Positions 1-6,748 are shown, counted from the first letter of the stretch. The stretch: 6,904 nt of DNA from an uncultured Prevotella sp. (GCA_945788545.1 CALZMK010000078.1:1-6904), one strand, 5' to 3'. The notes: generated by a model not told the origin, from the letters alone. Numbers and translations: made by a program.

Positions 1-55
1 AGAAATCGACCAAGACCAGTTGGTCGCCTGATATAACGTCTTTGAATGTTTCCAT
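1..55 (-). CDS. Thioredoxin, N-terminal fragment (probable)
   Basis: This gene runs off the left edge of the window, so only its first 18 codons are visible. Read on the minus strand from the ATG at 55-53 they give METFKDVISGDQLVLVDF. The pattern of a short polar start, a loop, then a hydrophobic strand ending in VDF is the usual opening of bacterial thioredoxins, where the next residues would be the FxxxWCGPC redox motif. That motif is not in view, so the call rests on the N-terminus alone. If correct, the product is a small cytoplasmic disulfide reductase. A Bacteroidetes-type promoter box lies about 100 nt upstream at 153-160. The gene is divergent from the operon to its right and is separated from it by more than 1.2 kb, so the two are probably unrelated in function. 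Confidence 0.6.
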   Translation of the reverse strand, partial: METFKDVISGDQLVLVDF

Positions 56-152
56 TGTTATCTGTCTATTTCTGTGAATCGGTTAAACCTAACCTTACAT
101 CCAGCCGTTTGTGGCGCGAGGTTTGGTTATATGCATCATTCCATTTTGCGTG

Positions 153-160
153 CAAAGTTA
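153..160 (-). promoter_or_regulatory. Promoter -7 box for the left-edge minus-strand gene
   Basis: On the minus strand this reads TAACTTTG, a perfect match to the Bacteroidetes -7 consensus TAnnTTTG. The surrounding 14-mer TTTGTAACTTTGCA (164-151) is identical to the 14-mer at 6881-6894 on the plus strand. Transcription would begin a few bases beyond the box and give a leader of roughly 90 nt before the ATG at 55. I see no clear TTTG at the usual 19-21 nt upstream distance. None of the CTTTATTGACC repeats found at the other two promoters is present here. Confidence 0.6.
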
Positions 161-602
161 CAAATTATTTTCGGAAATTAATCACTATAGTTCGTTAAGT
201 TTTGAATTATTCATGCACGAAGCCTTTTTATATCTCCTAACATGTCGAGCCACAATACTTTCTTAAAAACAATAAATTCAAAACGGTACATATTTTAAAC
301 AGGGGAAAATCTATGGTTCAAAGTACTCGGCAAAGAGAAAAAACTGTGACAGTGGCAAAAAGCGGTTTTAAGATTATTCATAAAAATATTTAGGGCAATT
401 TTGGCTGATTGCTATCCACAGAGCGCATTTACAAGGCAAAAGCTGAATTCACGGACTGATTTTCTATCCACATTCTTTTTTCTTTCCAAAAATATCCCTA
501 ACTTTCTCCTCAGACTGATCTATTGGTCATGTAAGACACAGAAAAGACAGGTACTTTCATGGCAACAGACCTCTTTTTGATATCCTACAGCAATCGTACT
601 GT

Positions 603-700
603 CCTTTTCGTTCAGCCAAGGCTGAACGGTCTGAGAAGGCAACTTCAGTGCCCATAGAAGTTAACTTCAAGAACCATTCAGCCTTGGCTGAACGAAAAGG
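603..700. repeat. 98-bp inverted repeat with self-palindromic arms
   Basis: The arms at 603-630 and 673-700 are 28 nt each and are reverse complements with a single mismatch, separated by 42 nt. Each arm also carries a nearly or fully palindromic core: GTTCAGCC-AA-GGCTGAAC at 610-627, and the matching TTCAGCC-TT-GGCTGAA in the second arm. The central spacer contains another perfect palindrome, GAAGTTAACTTC (657-668). The structure can fold as one long hairpin or as two or three small ones. No T-run follows on either strand, so it does not look like a plain intrinsic terminator. A REP-like intergenic repeat or a miniature inverted-repeat element is possible. I see no clear target-site duplication at the flanks. 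Confidence 0.75.
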
Positions 701-840
701 CAAAGAGAATAATTCGTTATGCAATATTAATTAGAACACTGAAATATGGCAATAAACATAGAATGGCAGGTTAAACCTCCAAGCAAAGTCCGGCGAACGA
801 GCGAGAGGACACAGTATGAAACAGCCTCCAAAAACGCAGG

Positions 841-881
841 TACCTGCATCGGCCTGCGCAGATACCTGCATCGGCCTGCGC
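841..881. repeat. Two-copy 22-bp direct repeat, GC-rich
   Basis: TACCTGCATCGGCCTGCGC occurs at 841-859 and again, identically, at 863-881, with a 3-nt spacer (period 22). The bases just before the first copy complete a palindrome, GCAGGTACCTGC (836-847), and CGCAGG/CCTGCG pairs can also form, so single-strand folding is likely. It is clearly more GC-rich than the surrounding AT-rich DNA. It resembles a short intergenic repeat unit rather than coding sequence. Copy number elsewhere in the genome cannot be judged from here. Confidence 0.7.
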
Positions 882-1160
882 GTGACTTTAGTATATGCCA
901 AGCGGTTGAATGAACGGATATGCTCCGGAAAAGCATCGTCTCGCTCGTGGTCTGAGAAAAAATGAACGGGTATGTCTTATTCCGAATTTTATTTACCTGT
1001 TAATCAATGCTTGTCCAAAGTTTCCCTAATATTTACGGGAAGACTTATTGTTATCCGTTACAGAACAGCCCAAATTTCAGGTCAGGATACTTTTTTTGTG
1101 AATTTCATTCATGTTTGTCTCATAATATCCTCATTCGTTTACAAATCCAAACGGTTTATT

Positions 1161-1222
1161 AAAATATTGACCAAAATATTTCTTTATTGACCTACGACTT
1201 TCGGAAATTATCACTATCTTTG
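1161..1222 (+). promoter_or_regulatory. Operon promoter with paired 20-bp-spaced operator sites
   Basis: The -7 box is TATCTTTG at 1215-1222, matching TAnnTTTG. TATTGACC occurs at 1165-1172 and 1185-1192, exactly 20 bp apart, and the second is part of TCTTTATTGACC (1181-1192). The sequence at the normal -33 position (around 1191-1195) is not TTTG, so the promoter probably needs an activator. Direct repeats about two helix turns apart, ending next to the polymerase site, are typical of AraC-family binding sites, and the gene just downstream encodes such a regulator, so autoregulation is likely. The predicted leader is about 90 nt and includes a small hairpin GCCA-AAT-GGC near 1265. Confidence 0.7.
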
Positions 1223-1319
1223 CATAAGATTCATTCAATGTAACAACGGGTGACATTTAAAGATGCCAAATGGCTTATTTGTTGGTCTAAAACGCACTGA
1301 ATGTTTGTCCTAAAAATAA

Positions 1320-2513
1320 ATGAGTATTTATAAAAAGAAACAGACATGTTTGATTGTTGGTATGACATACGAAATATACACTCTTGAGGCTTTGGCCCAT
1401 TTTATGCGTGGTGCTACCACTATGTTCTTCTTCTTCTGGAGCATCATTCTCTGGAAATATCGAAGACGCAACTGTATGATGCGCCTGCTGAATCTTTCAT
1501 CCATATTGTTGGCAGTCTGTTATCTGAAAGATATGGTCTTCCTGCTTTATGACTGGAAATACTCAGAGTATCTCAACGATTTGGCAGGCATCATAGACAT
1601 GGTTTACCTTCCCGTGATAGGCAGGTTCTTCCTTGAAGTGGCTAAACCAGGCATAGTGACCAATAAACAGATGTACAGTGCAATGGCATGTCAGGCAGCG
1701 TTTATACCTTTATATATATTATTCCCGCATGAAGAAGTATGCCTTGCTGCATCCATATTGGCATACTCCATATCAGTCACCACGGTTGTCTATATGCATA
1801 TCTTCGTAATCAGGTACAGGAAGAGGATGTTCAACACCTATTCTTATACAGAAAGAATAGATGTCCTGTGGGTGCTTTTCGCCTGTTATGCCTTCTTTGC
1901 CTCTCACATTCTTTATTCAATAGCGTTCGAGTTTACCACATGGATAAGCGAGACTGTATTCAATGTGACAGGCATGTTTCTGTGGTTGATTGTGTTTAAG
2001 ATGGCAAGCAGGCACAAGGTGTTAAGAATGCTCTCGGTAAGGACACAGCCACATGAAGAACCCGGGGAAGAAACCGATATCTATTATACGTCGGAATCCC
2101 CAAATGATGACAATGAATCAATCATCTTAGATGAAAATAGTATGATTAAGACTACCAGGCAGATTCGCGAGAAGCATATTGCCTCGCAGCTACCCAAAAT
2201 TATGGAAGAGAAGAAGTTGTATCTCAATCCTAAGCTGAGCATTGTTGACATTGCAGTTGCGTTAGGTACCAACAAGACCTACCTTTCCGACTATCTCAAC
2301 AACACCCTTAAACTCACCTTCAATGACTTTGTCAACCAATTCCGCGTAAAAGAGGCGTGTAGGATTATTGACTCCATGACAGCCAGTGACAAGCGTACTA
2401 TGGTTGATGTTGCCACAAAGAGCGGTTTCAACTCCATTTCATCATTCAACCGCTATTTCAGTAAGATTCAGGGTACAAGTCCAAGGCAATATTTTATAGA
2501 CAAATCGAAATAA
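1320..2513 (+). CDS. Membrane-bound AraC-family transcriptional regulator (7TM-HTH)
   Basis: This 397-residue protein combines a membrane sensor region with a DNA-binding domain. Seven hydrophobic segments can be read at about residues 26-46, 57-77, 86-106, 118-136, 140-164, 181-203 and 208-228. A charged, acidic linker follows (about 240-285, with EEPGEE and DDNES), then an AraC-type double helix-turn-helix at about 296-394. The first HTH is LSIVDIAVALGTNKTYLS (306-323). The second carries the family signature GFNSISSFNRYF...GTSPRQYF (369-392). AraC proteins normally sense with a soluble domain; the membrane-embedded layout suggests that it responds to an envelope or external signal, though the ligand cannot be read from sequence. 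The start at 1320 gives a basic N-terminus (MSIYKKK); Met15 (1362) is an alternative start that keeps all helices. It is the first gene of the operon and probably acts at the repeats at 1161-1192 and 6811-6870. Its coding sequence is more AT-rich than the lipoprotein genes that follow. Confidence 0.85.
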   Translation: MSIYKKKQTCLIVGMTYEIYTLEALAHFMRGATTMFFFFWSIILWKYRRRNCMMRLLNLSSILLAVCYLKDMVFLLYDWKYSEYLNDLAGIIDMVYLPVIGRFFLEVAKPGIVTNKQMYSAMACQAAFIPLYILFPHEEVCLAASILAYSISVTTVVYMHIFVIRYRKRMFNTYSYTERIDVLWVLFACYAFFASHILYSIAFEFTTWISETVFNVTGMFLWLIVFKMASRHKVLRMLSVRTQPHEEPGEETDIYYTSESPNDDNESIILDENSMIKTTRQIREKHIASQLPKIMEEKKLYLNPKLSIVDIAVALGTNKTYLSDYLNNTLKLTFNDFVNQFRVKEACRIIDSMTASDKRTMVDVATKSGFNSISSFNRYFSKIQGTSPRQYFIDKSK

Positions 2514-2535
2514 TGACATTTTAGTATAATCACAA

Positions 2536-3576
2536 ATGAATGGTATCATAACGAGGAATGTTATCCGTGTGGTTTTTATAGTAGCCATCCTTTTTTCTAT
2601 TGTAGGGTGTTCGGATAACGATGACAACAACACTACACCCTCATTGACTTCCACTAATGTGGTGGAGGTCGTGTTCTCACCCTCTGGATTTGGCGACTTA
2701 GGTTATAACGACATTATACTCACAGGCCTTGAGGAGGCGCGCAAGCGATTGGGCTTCGATGTCGTGATGCATGTGCCAGCATCGATAGAGGACGGCATGG
2801 CAATCTACAACCAGTGGGCACGCAAGTCAGCTCCTGGCGAAAGGCGACTCTTCATCTTTGCCACCAACCAGTACGAGAGCGCATTGCGCCAGTCCGATGT
2901 GCACCCCTCTGATGCCAACAGCACAGTGCTGCTCTACGAGACCCACAAGCCCATCGACGGAGTTTATACCTTCCGCATTGGCATGTACGGCGCGGCTTAC
3001 CTCATCGGCGCTTACACAGCCCTCACCCAGAAGGATGAAGCCGACTCCAAGGCTGCTGTCATAGCCGCCAATCCCTTCGACCGTAATGTTGACGGAGCCG
3101 CACAGGGATTCCGCGACGGTTTCCTTGAGGCAGGAGGTGCGGATGCCACCATATCTTATATCTCAGACAAGGAAGGCGATGGCTATAACATGCCCGATGA
3201 AGCATACGCCCTCTGCAACCGCCTATACGAATCAGGACACACCTTCTTCTTCCCCGTGGCAGGCGGCAGCAACAAGGCTGTATATCAGTTCTCGCGCAAC
3301 CAAGGTGTCTATACTGCGGGTATCGACGGTGACATGTCTTCATATTCGGGTTTGATGAACTGCTCTCTCGTCAAAAATATCGGCAGTGCCACCAATGACT
3401 TCATCGCCCTGTGGCTCGCCAAGAAGGAAATACCCCAACACCAGGATTTCCTTTGGGATTCAGGCTACGTCAGCGTCATCTATTGTCACGATTGGAAGGA
3501 GGCGGACGCCCAGGGCATAGAGACATTCAAGAACAACATCACAGGAAAGGAGGCTGCGTATGAGAATGGCAAGTAA
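2536..3576 (+). CDS. BMP/PnrA-family substrate-binding lipoprotein
   Basis: The 346-residue product starts with a hydrophobic signal peptide ending in the lipobox SIVGC, so Cys25 would be lipid-modified. The next residues, SDNDDN, resemble the Bacteroidetes surface-export signal. The mature part fits the basic membrane protein (BMP, PnrA/Med-like) family of type 1 periplasmic binding proteins: GFGDLGYNDIILTGLEEA (51-68) matches the family's opening GDxxFNxxxxxGL motif, AGGSNKAVYQF (242-252) matches the AGGxxxGVxQ region, and AGIDGDMSS (261-269) matches the VGVDxDxS region. Known members bind nucleosides or act as sensors; the ligand here is not known. Usual partners, an ABC ATPase and permeases, are absent from the window. 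The gene begins 22 nt after the regulator stop and its end overlaps the next gene by 17 nt, so it is almost certainly in the same transcript. No Shine-Dalgarno is evident; the start context ATCACAAATGA is identical to that of the last gene of the operon. Confidence 0.85.
   Translation: MNGIITRNVIRVVFIVAILFSIVGCSDNDDNNTTPSLTSTNVVEVVFSPSGFGDLGYNDIILTGLEEARKRLGFDVVMHVPASIEDGMAIYNQWARKSAPGERRLFIFATNQYESALRQSDVHPSDANSTVLLYETHKPIDGVYTFRIGMYGAAYLIGAYTALTQKDEADSKAAVIAANPFDRNVDGAAQGFRDGFLEAGGADATISYISDKEGDGYNMPDEAYALCNRLYESGHTFFFPVAGGSNKAVYQFSRNQGVYTAGIDGDMSSYSGLMNCSLVKNIGSATNDFIALWLAKKEIPQHQDFLWDSGYVSVIYCHDWKEADAQGIETFKNNITGKEAAYENGK
3546..3553 (+). promoter_or_regulatory. Strong Shine-Dalgarno site inside the BMP gene end
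   Basis: AAAGGAGG lies 6 nt before the ATG at 3560, inside the last codons of the BMP gene. It supports the start at 3560 over the second ATG at 3566, and lets the overlapping gene be translated by re-initiation or independently. The other genes of the operon show nothing comparable. Confidence 0.75.
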
Positions 3577-5671
3577 GATTGGTTACACATTATTATATAT
3601 ATTAGCATTCGTTGCTATACTCCTACCCATCGCCTCGTGCTCCGATGACGATGGCAACGCCACCGACAGTCCTGAGGTCATCTCCAACCGCGAGGTGAAG
3701 ATAGCCGTGGTGCTCAAGAAGGGCGACCGCCAGGAGCGCGTGCAGCGCATACTCGACATGGCTCGCGAGAACATCACCTTGGCACGGGGAGGAGTCGTGC
3801 CCACGTATGAATACTACGACGAGGACACCACTGCCCTCGCTTCCTTGGCCGTGGAACTCGCCTCGCGCAAGGACATAGCAGCCGTGGTGGGATGCTATGA
3901 CGACCAGCACACCAAGACGCTCGCCTACGAGTGTGCCAAGACCGACAAGACCATGTTCACCTTCAACACCTCACAGGAACTCGCGCGCATCTTCGGTCAG
4001 AAAGGCAACTACTGGGGACTCTCCGAGAGCGACATCACGCAGTGCGAGATACTGCTCTCGCTCATGGCTTATGGTGGAGCGCAATTTGATGTAGCCCTGC
4101 TTGCCTGCGACAACGACTACGGACAGACCTTTGTCGATTGGTTTGCCTTCCAGGCTGCCGAGATGGGACACAATCCTGTGGGCATCGCCACATATAAGGA
4201 CAAGTCGGAGATTCCCGATGCCTATCGCAAGGCATGCGCCAATCATCCCATCCTGACGTTGTGTGTGCCTAACAACGCAGAGGAAGCTTCTATAATGTAT
4301 GAATGTACGAAGATGGACGACTTTGCCTACTGGACTATGCCTTTCTTCACCGACCGTGCCTATGAACCCGACATGCTTAAGAACGAAGGACTTATGGGGC
4401 TCAACCTTGTGGCTGACCCCGCTTCGGGCTTTGGCGTGGTGTATAAATCTCGCTTCGGCGAAGCTCCCATCCATGGCGATGCCGAGCTGTATGATGCCAT
4501 CATGCTCACCTGTCTTGCAAGCCGTTATGACGAAGTGCATAATCTCGACAACCTCAACTATGCCGTCGGCACCCTGCTCTACTACCACTCCGACAGTCAG
4601 GGCGGATGGATGTCGGGCAACATGAAGCAGGCTTTCGAGACGATTGCCGAGGGCGGTGTACCCGAGGTGAGCGGTGCCGTGGGCAAGCTCGACTTCGATC
4701 CCAAGAACTACACGCTCATCACCCATTCCACCTACGACTTCTGGATGGTGTATGAGGGACAGTTCCTCTCGCTCAACTATATGAAGCGTTCCGAGGGCGA
4801 GCACTCCTCGTCGCCCATCGTCAGCTGGGAATGGAACAAGACCTACCAGCAGCAGTTCGACGAGCACATGTCCGACATTGGCTATCCTGCCCTCACGGGC
4901 AACAAGGCGGTCATCATTGCCGGTTCGGGCGGTTGGGAGAACTACCGTTTCCAGGCCGATGCGCTCGAATACTACCAGATGCTCCGCAATTCGGGCTATA
5001 GCGACGACGACATCATACTCATCATGGCTGACGACCTCGCGCAGAACGCCAACAATCCCGAGAAGGGAGTGGTGCGCCGCTCGGTGGATGGAGACAACCT
5101 GTATAAGGATGTTGTCGTTGACTACCGCCTTGAGGACATCACCTACAACGACCTTGCCGTCATCTTCTCGGGCAAGGCGGACGCTGCCCACCCCATAGTC
5201 CTCGACAGTGGCGCTGGCGACAACGTGCTTTTCTTCTGGAGCGGTCACGGCACGCAGGCAGGACTTGCCCTTGGCGACATCGACCATGTGTCGGGTAAGC
5301 AGATGGCGCGCATACTGCAGAAGATGAGCGACGAGCAGCGGTTCCGCAAGATGATGTGGATAGTTGAGGCATGCTATTCAGGCGGAGTGGCAAAGGAGTG
5401 CGAGGGCATTCCCGGACTGCTCGTGATGACGGCAGCCAATGCCAACGAGTCGTCGAAGGCCGACCTGTGGTATGCCCCCTATAATGTCTATCTTACCAAC
5501 CGCTTCACATCGTCCATCATCTCCCGTCTGTATTCCGACCCTGCGACATCTCTCCGCGACCTCTACAACGTGGCGTTCACAGGAACTCTCGGTTCGCACG
5601 TCACGATATACAATGCCGACAACTACGGAAACCTCTATCAGAACACAATGAGGGAATATCTGGGCAGGTGA
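3560..5671 (+). CDS. Lipoprotein fusing a periplasmic-binding fold to a legumain-like (C13) peptidase
   Basis: The 703-residue product has a signal peptide with lipobox IASC (Cys27) followed by SDDDG, a surface-export-like tract. Residues about 47-405 read as a type 1 periplasmic binding protein of the LivJ/receptor-ligand-binding kind: VKIAVVLKKGD opens the fold, DIAAVVGCYDD (96-106) and VALLACDNDYGQTF are typical strands, and FDPKNYT...FWMVYEGQFL closes it. After a linker (about 406-446), residues about 447-665 match the peptidase C13 family (legumain, GPI8; clan CD). AGSGGWENYRFQAD corresponds to legumain AGSNGWYNYRHQAD and supplies Asn461; SGHG supplies His563; EACYSG supplies Cys605; TAANANESS matches legumain TAANPRESS. 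The His-Cys spacing (42) is within one residue of human legumain. Legumains cut after Asn or Asp; GPI8 is the transamidase subunit for GPI anchors. Asn647 aligns with the S1-pocket Asp231 of legumain, so specificity may differ. The sequence is visibly GC-rich. A surface-anchored, ligand-regulated protease or transpeptidase is my inference. Confidence 0.88.
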   Translation: MRMASKIGYTLLYILAFVAILLPIASCSDDDGNATDSPEVISNREVKIAVVLKKGDRQERVQRILDMARENITLARGGVVPTYEYYDEDTTALASLAVELASRKDIAAVVGCYDDQHTKTLAYECAKTDKTMFTFNTSQELARIFGQKGNYWGLSESDITQCEILLSLMAYGGAQFDVALLACDNDYGQTFVDWFAFQAAEMGHNPVGIATYKDKSEIPDAYRKACANHPILTLCVPNNAEEASIMYECTKMDDFAYWTMPFFTDRAYEPDMLKNEGLMGLNLVADPASGFGVVYKSRFGEAPIHGDAELYDAIMLTCLASRYDEVHNLDNLNYAVGTLLYYHSDSQGGWMSGNMKQAFETIAEGGVPEVSGAVGKLDFDPKNYTLITHSTYDFWMVYEGQFLSLNYMKRSEGEHSSSPIVSWEWNKTYQQQFDEHMSDIGYPALTGNKAVIIAGSGGWENYRFQADALEYYQMLRNSGYSDDDIILIMADDLAQNANNPEKGVVRRSVDGDNLYKDVVVDYRLEDITYNDLAVIFSGKADAAHPIVLDSGAGDNVLFFWSGHGTQAGLALGDIDHVSGKQMARILQKMSDEQRFRKMMWIVEACYSGGVAKECEGIPGLLVMTAANANESSKADLWYAPYNVYLTNRFTSSIISRLYSDPATSLRDLYNVAFTGTLGSHVTIYNADNYGNLYQNTMREYLGR

Positions 5672-5736
5672 GTCCTTAGTGCAGAAGATACTCTCAGGAT
5701 GGAAAGTAATAACAAATCTCAAAACATACATCACAA

Positions 5737-6678
5737 ATGACTACATTAAAATCTCTCTGCCTGATGCTCACATGCATTATGGCCACAATCGCAATCACAT
5801 CCTGTTCGTCAGACGATGACCCGGAGAAGCCTGACACATCAGCCATCAGCGAGCTTGATCAGAAGCTTCTCAAGGGGGTATGGCTTAGTGGCGACTTTGA
5901 GAAGGGTGACTTGTTCACCCTCGAGTTCAAGGATGAGAAAAACGTATTGGTGAACGTTGTTCACAACAGTATCCTGTACTACCAGCAACTTCAGCTCAAG
6001 TACAAGGTAAGCGGCAACGACATACAGCTGATGAGCTCAAGGGCAGAACCCAAGATCATCACCGTCAAGACCATGAAAGATAATGAGATGGTCGTTGAGG
6101 CTCTCAACTTGACAACACCGGGCGAGGTTGTCACAAATACCTTTGTTCGCAGAAACCCCACATCCGTTGACGACATTGACAATACAAGCTGGTCGGTTAA
6201 GAAACGAGTGACATGGGTGCAGGCTGACAAGGACGAGCTGACCCTCCCCGGCAATCTCACCTTTGACGGTAAGAGAACAGTCAGCCTCGGCAGCGACTCT
6301 GAACTTTTCAAGATGGTCGTGGGCGACGACTTCCGCTTGAAGTTCAATGACGACCAGACATTGGAGCTGATGACCACATACAATGGCCGCCAGATTTCGC
6401 ATACCTACCCATATATGCTTGATAGTTATATGCTTCGCGTATCTTTGTCTGTCGGTCCGTATGAGGCAGATGCCCTCCACACTCTCTTCAAGACAGATAC
6501 CGGAAACCTCTTCTTCATCGTCAAGAAGAAAGCTTTCGTTGCCTACACGCTCGACTACTTGACTTTAGAGGCAAAGGCGCAAGGCTGTGATATTCCGGAC
6601 GACGAATGGCTCAGTTTTGCAAGCGAACTTGAGGATAGTCTCGACATCGCCATGTTCCTTCTGATACTTGGCAGATAA
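5737..6678 (+). CDS. Beta-rich, lipocalin-like lipoprotein
   Basis: The 313-residue product has a signal peptide ending in the lipobox ITSC (Cys23), followed by SSDDDPEKPD, again a surface-export-like acidic tract. The mature protein seems to hold two beta-rich units. The first (about 43-140) has the order LLKGVWLSGDF...LFTLEFKDEKNVLV...KYKVSGNDIQLM...VKTMKDNEMVVEAL...TFVRR, which is the usual strand pattern of Bacteroidetes lipocalin-like or calycin-like lipoproteins. The second (about 141-290) starts DDIDNTSWSVKK and includes FRLKFNDDQTLELM. The function is unknown; binding of a small hydrophobic ligand, or service as an accessory or inhibitor for the neighbouring peptidase, are guesses. 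The 65-nt gap upstream has no TAnnTTTG box, so it is probably co-transcribed with the preceding genes. A 13-codon frame (5699-5740) ends in an ATGA overlap with this start. A terminator follows 12 nt after the stop. Confidence 0.75.
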   Translation: MTTLKSLCLMLTCIMATIAITSCSSDDDPEKPDTSAISELDQKLLKGVWLSGDFEKGDLFTLEFKDEKNVLVNVVHNSILYYQQLQLKYKVSGNDIQLMSSRAEPKIITVKTMKDNEMVVEALNLTTPGEVVTNTFVRRNPTSVDDIDNTSWSVKKRVTWVQADKDELTLPGNLTFDGKRTVSLGSDSELFKMVVGDDFRLKFNDDQTLELMTTYNGRQISHTYPYMLDSYMLRVSLSVGPYEADALHTLFKTDTGNLFFIVKKKAFVAYTLDYLTLEAKAQGCDIPDDEWLSFASELEDSLDIAMFLLILGR

Positions 6679-6690
6679 CGTCCGCCTTAT

Positions 6691-6736
6691 ATCCGCGCAA
6701 CGACTTTTTGATGGATCGTTGCGCGGATTCTTTTTC
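6691..6736 (+). terminator. Rho-independent terminator of the operon
   Basis: A perfect 13-bp stem, ATCCGCGCAACGA (6691-6703) with TCGTTGCGCGGAT (6716-6728), encloses a 12-nt loop and is followed by TCTTTTTC. It starts 12 nt after the stop codon of the lipocalin-like gene and is the clear end of the four-gene transcript. Confidence 0.88.
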
Positions 6737-6748
6737 GGTAGGAATTAA

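Larger units (their letters stand above)
190..1150. other. Long non-coding, repeat-bearing intergenic stretch
   Basis: No convincing gene was found in this stretch on either strand. Open frames here are short, lack recognisable families, and either run through repeats or end inside the promoter of the downstream operon. Contents that can be named are the large inverted repeat at 603-700, the 22-bp direct repeat at 841-881, a 10-bp inverted pair (ACGAGCGAGA at 797-806 and TCTCGCTCGT at 939-948), and a near-repeat of AATGAACGGRTATG at 909-922 and 961-974. The word CTATCCAC occurs at 413-420 and 464-471. Base composition is AT-rich up to about 600 and more GC-rich around 780-950. This fits an accumulation of intergenic repeats or gene remnants, but I could not identify a parent gene. 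Confidence 0.6.

Noticed and set aside
313..393. 26-codon plus-strand frame (starts MVQSTRQREK) with AGGGG upstream
   Set aside because: It is too short, with no family and no promoter box nearby. An AGGGG at about the right distance is not enough support.
603..700. Inverted repeat read as ends of an insertion sequence
   Set aside because: Only 42 nt lie between the arms, with no transposase and no evident target duplication. It could at most be a miniature element.
727..936. 69-codon minus-strand open frame
   Set aside because: It runs straight through the 22-bp repeat (841-881), has no recognisable family and no promoter box, so I treat it as non-coding repeat sequence.
972..1190. 72-codon plus-strand open frame
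   Set aside because: It ends inside the operator repeats of the operon promoter, has no recognisable domain and no ribosome binding site.
3971..5287. Long minus-strand open frame (438 codons) antisense to the binding-protein/C13 gene
   Set aside because: It mirrors a GC-rich coding sequence with strong family matches on the plus strand, shows no recognisable domain, and has no promoter or start signal. It is a codon-usage shadow.
5672..5736. Separate promoter for the lipocalin-like gene
   Set aside because: No TAnnTTTG box occurs in the 65-nt gap and no terminator precedes it, so co-transcription is simpler.
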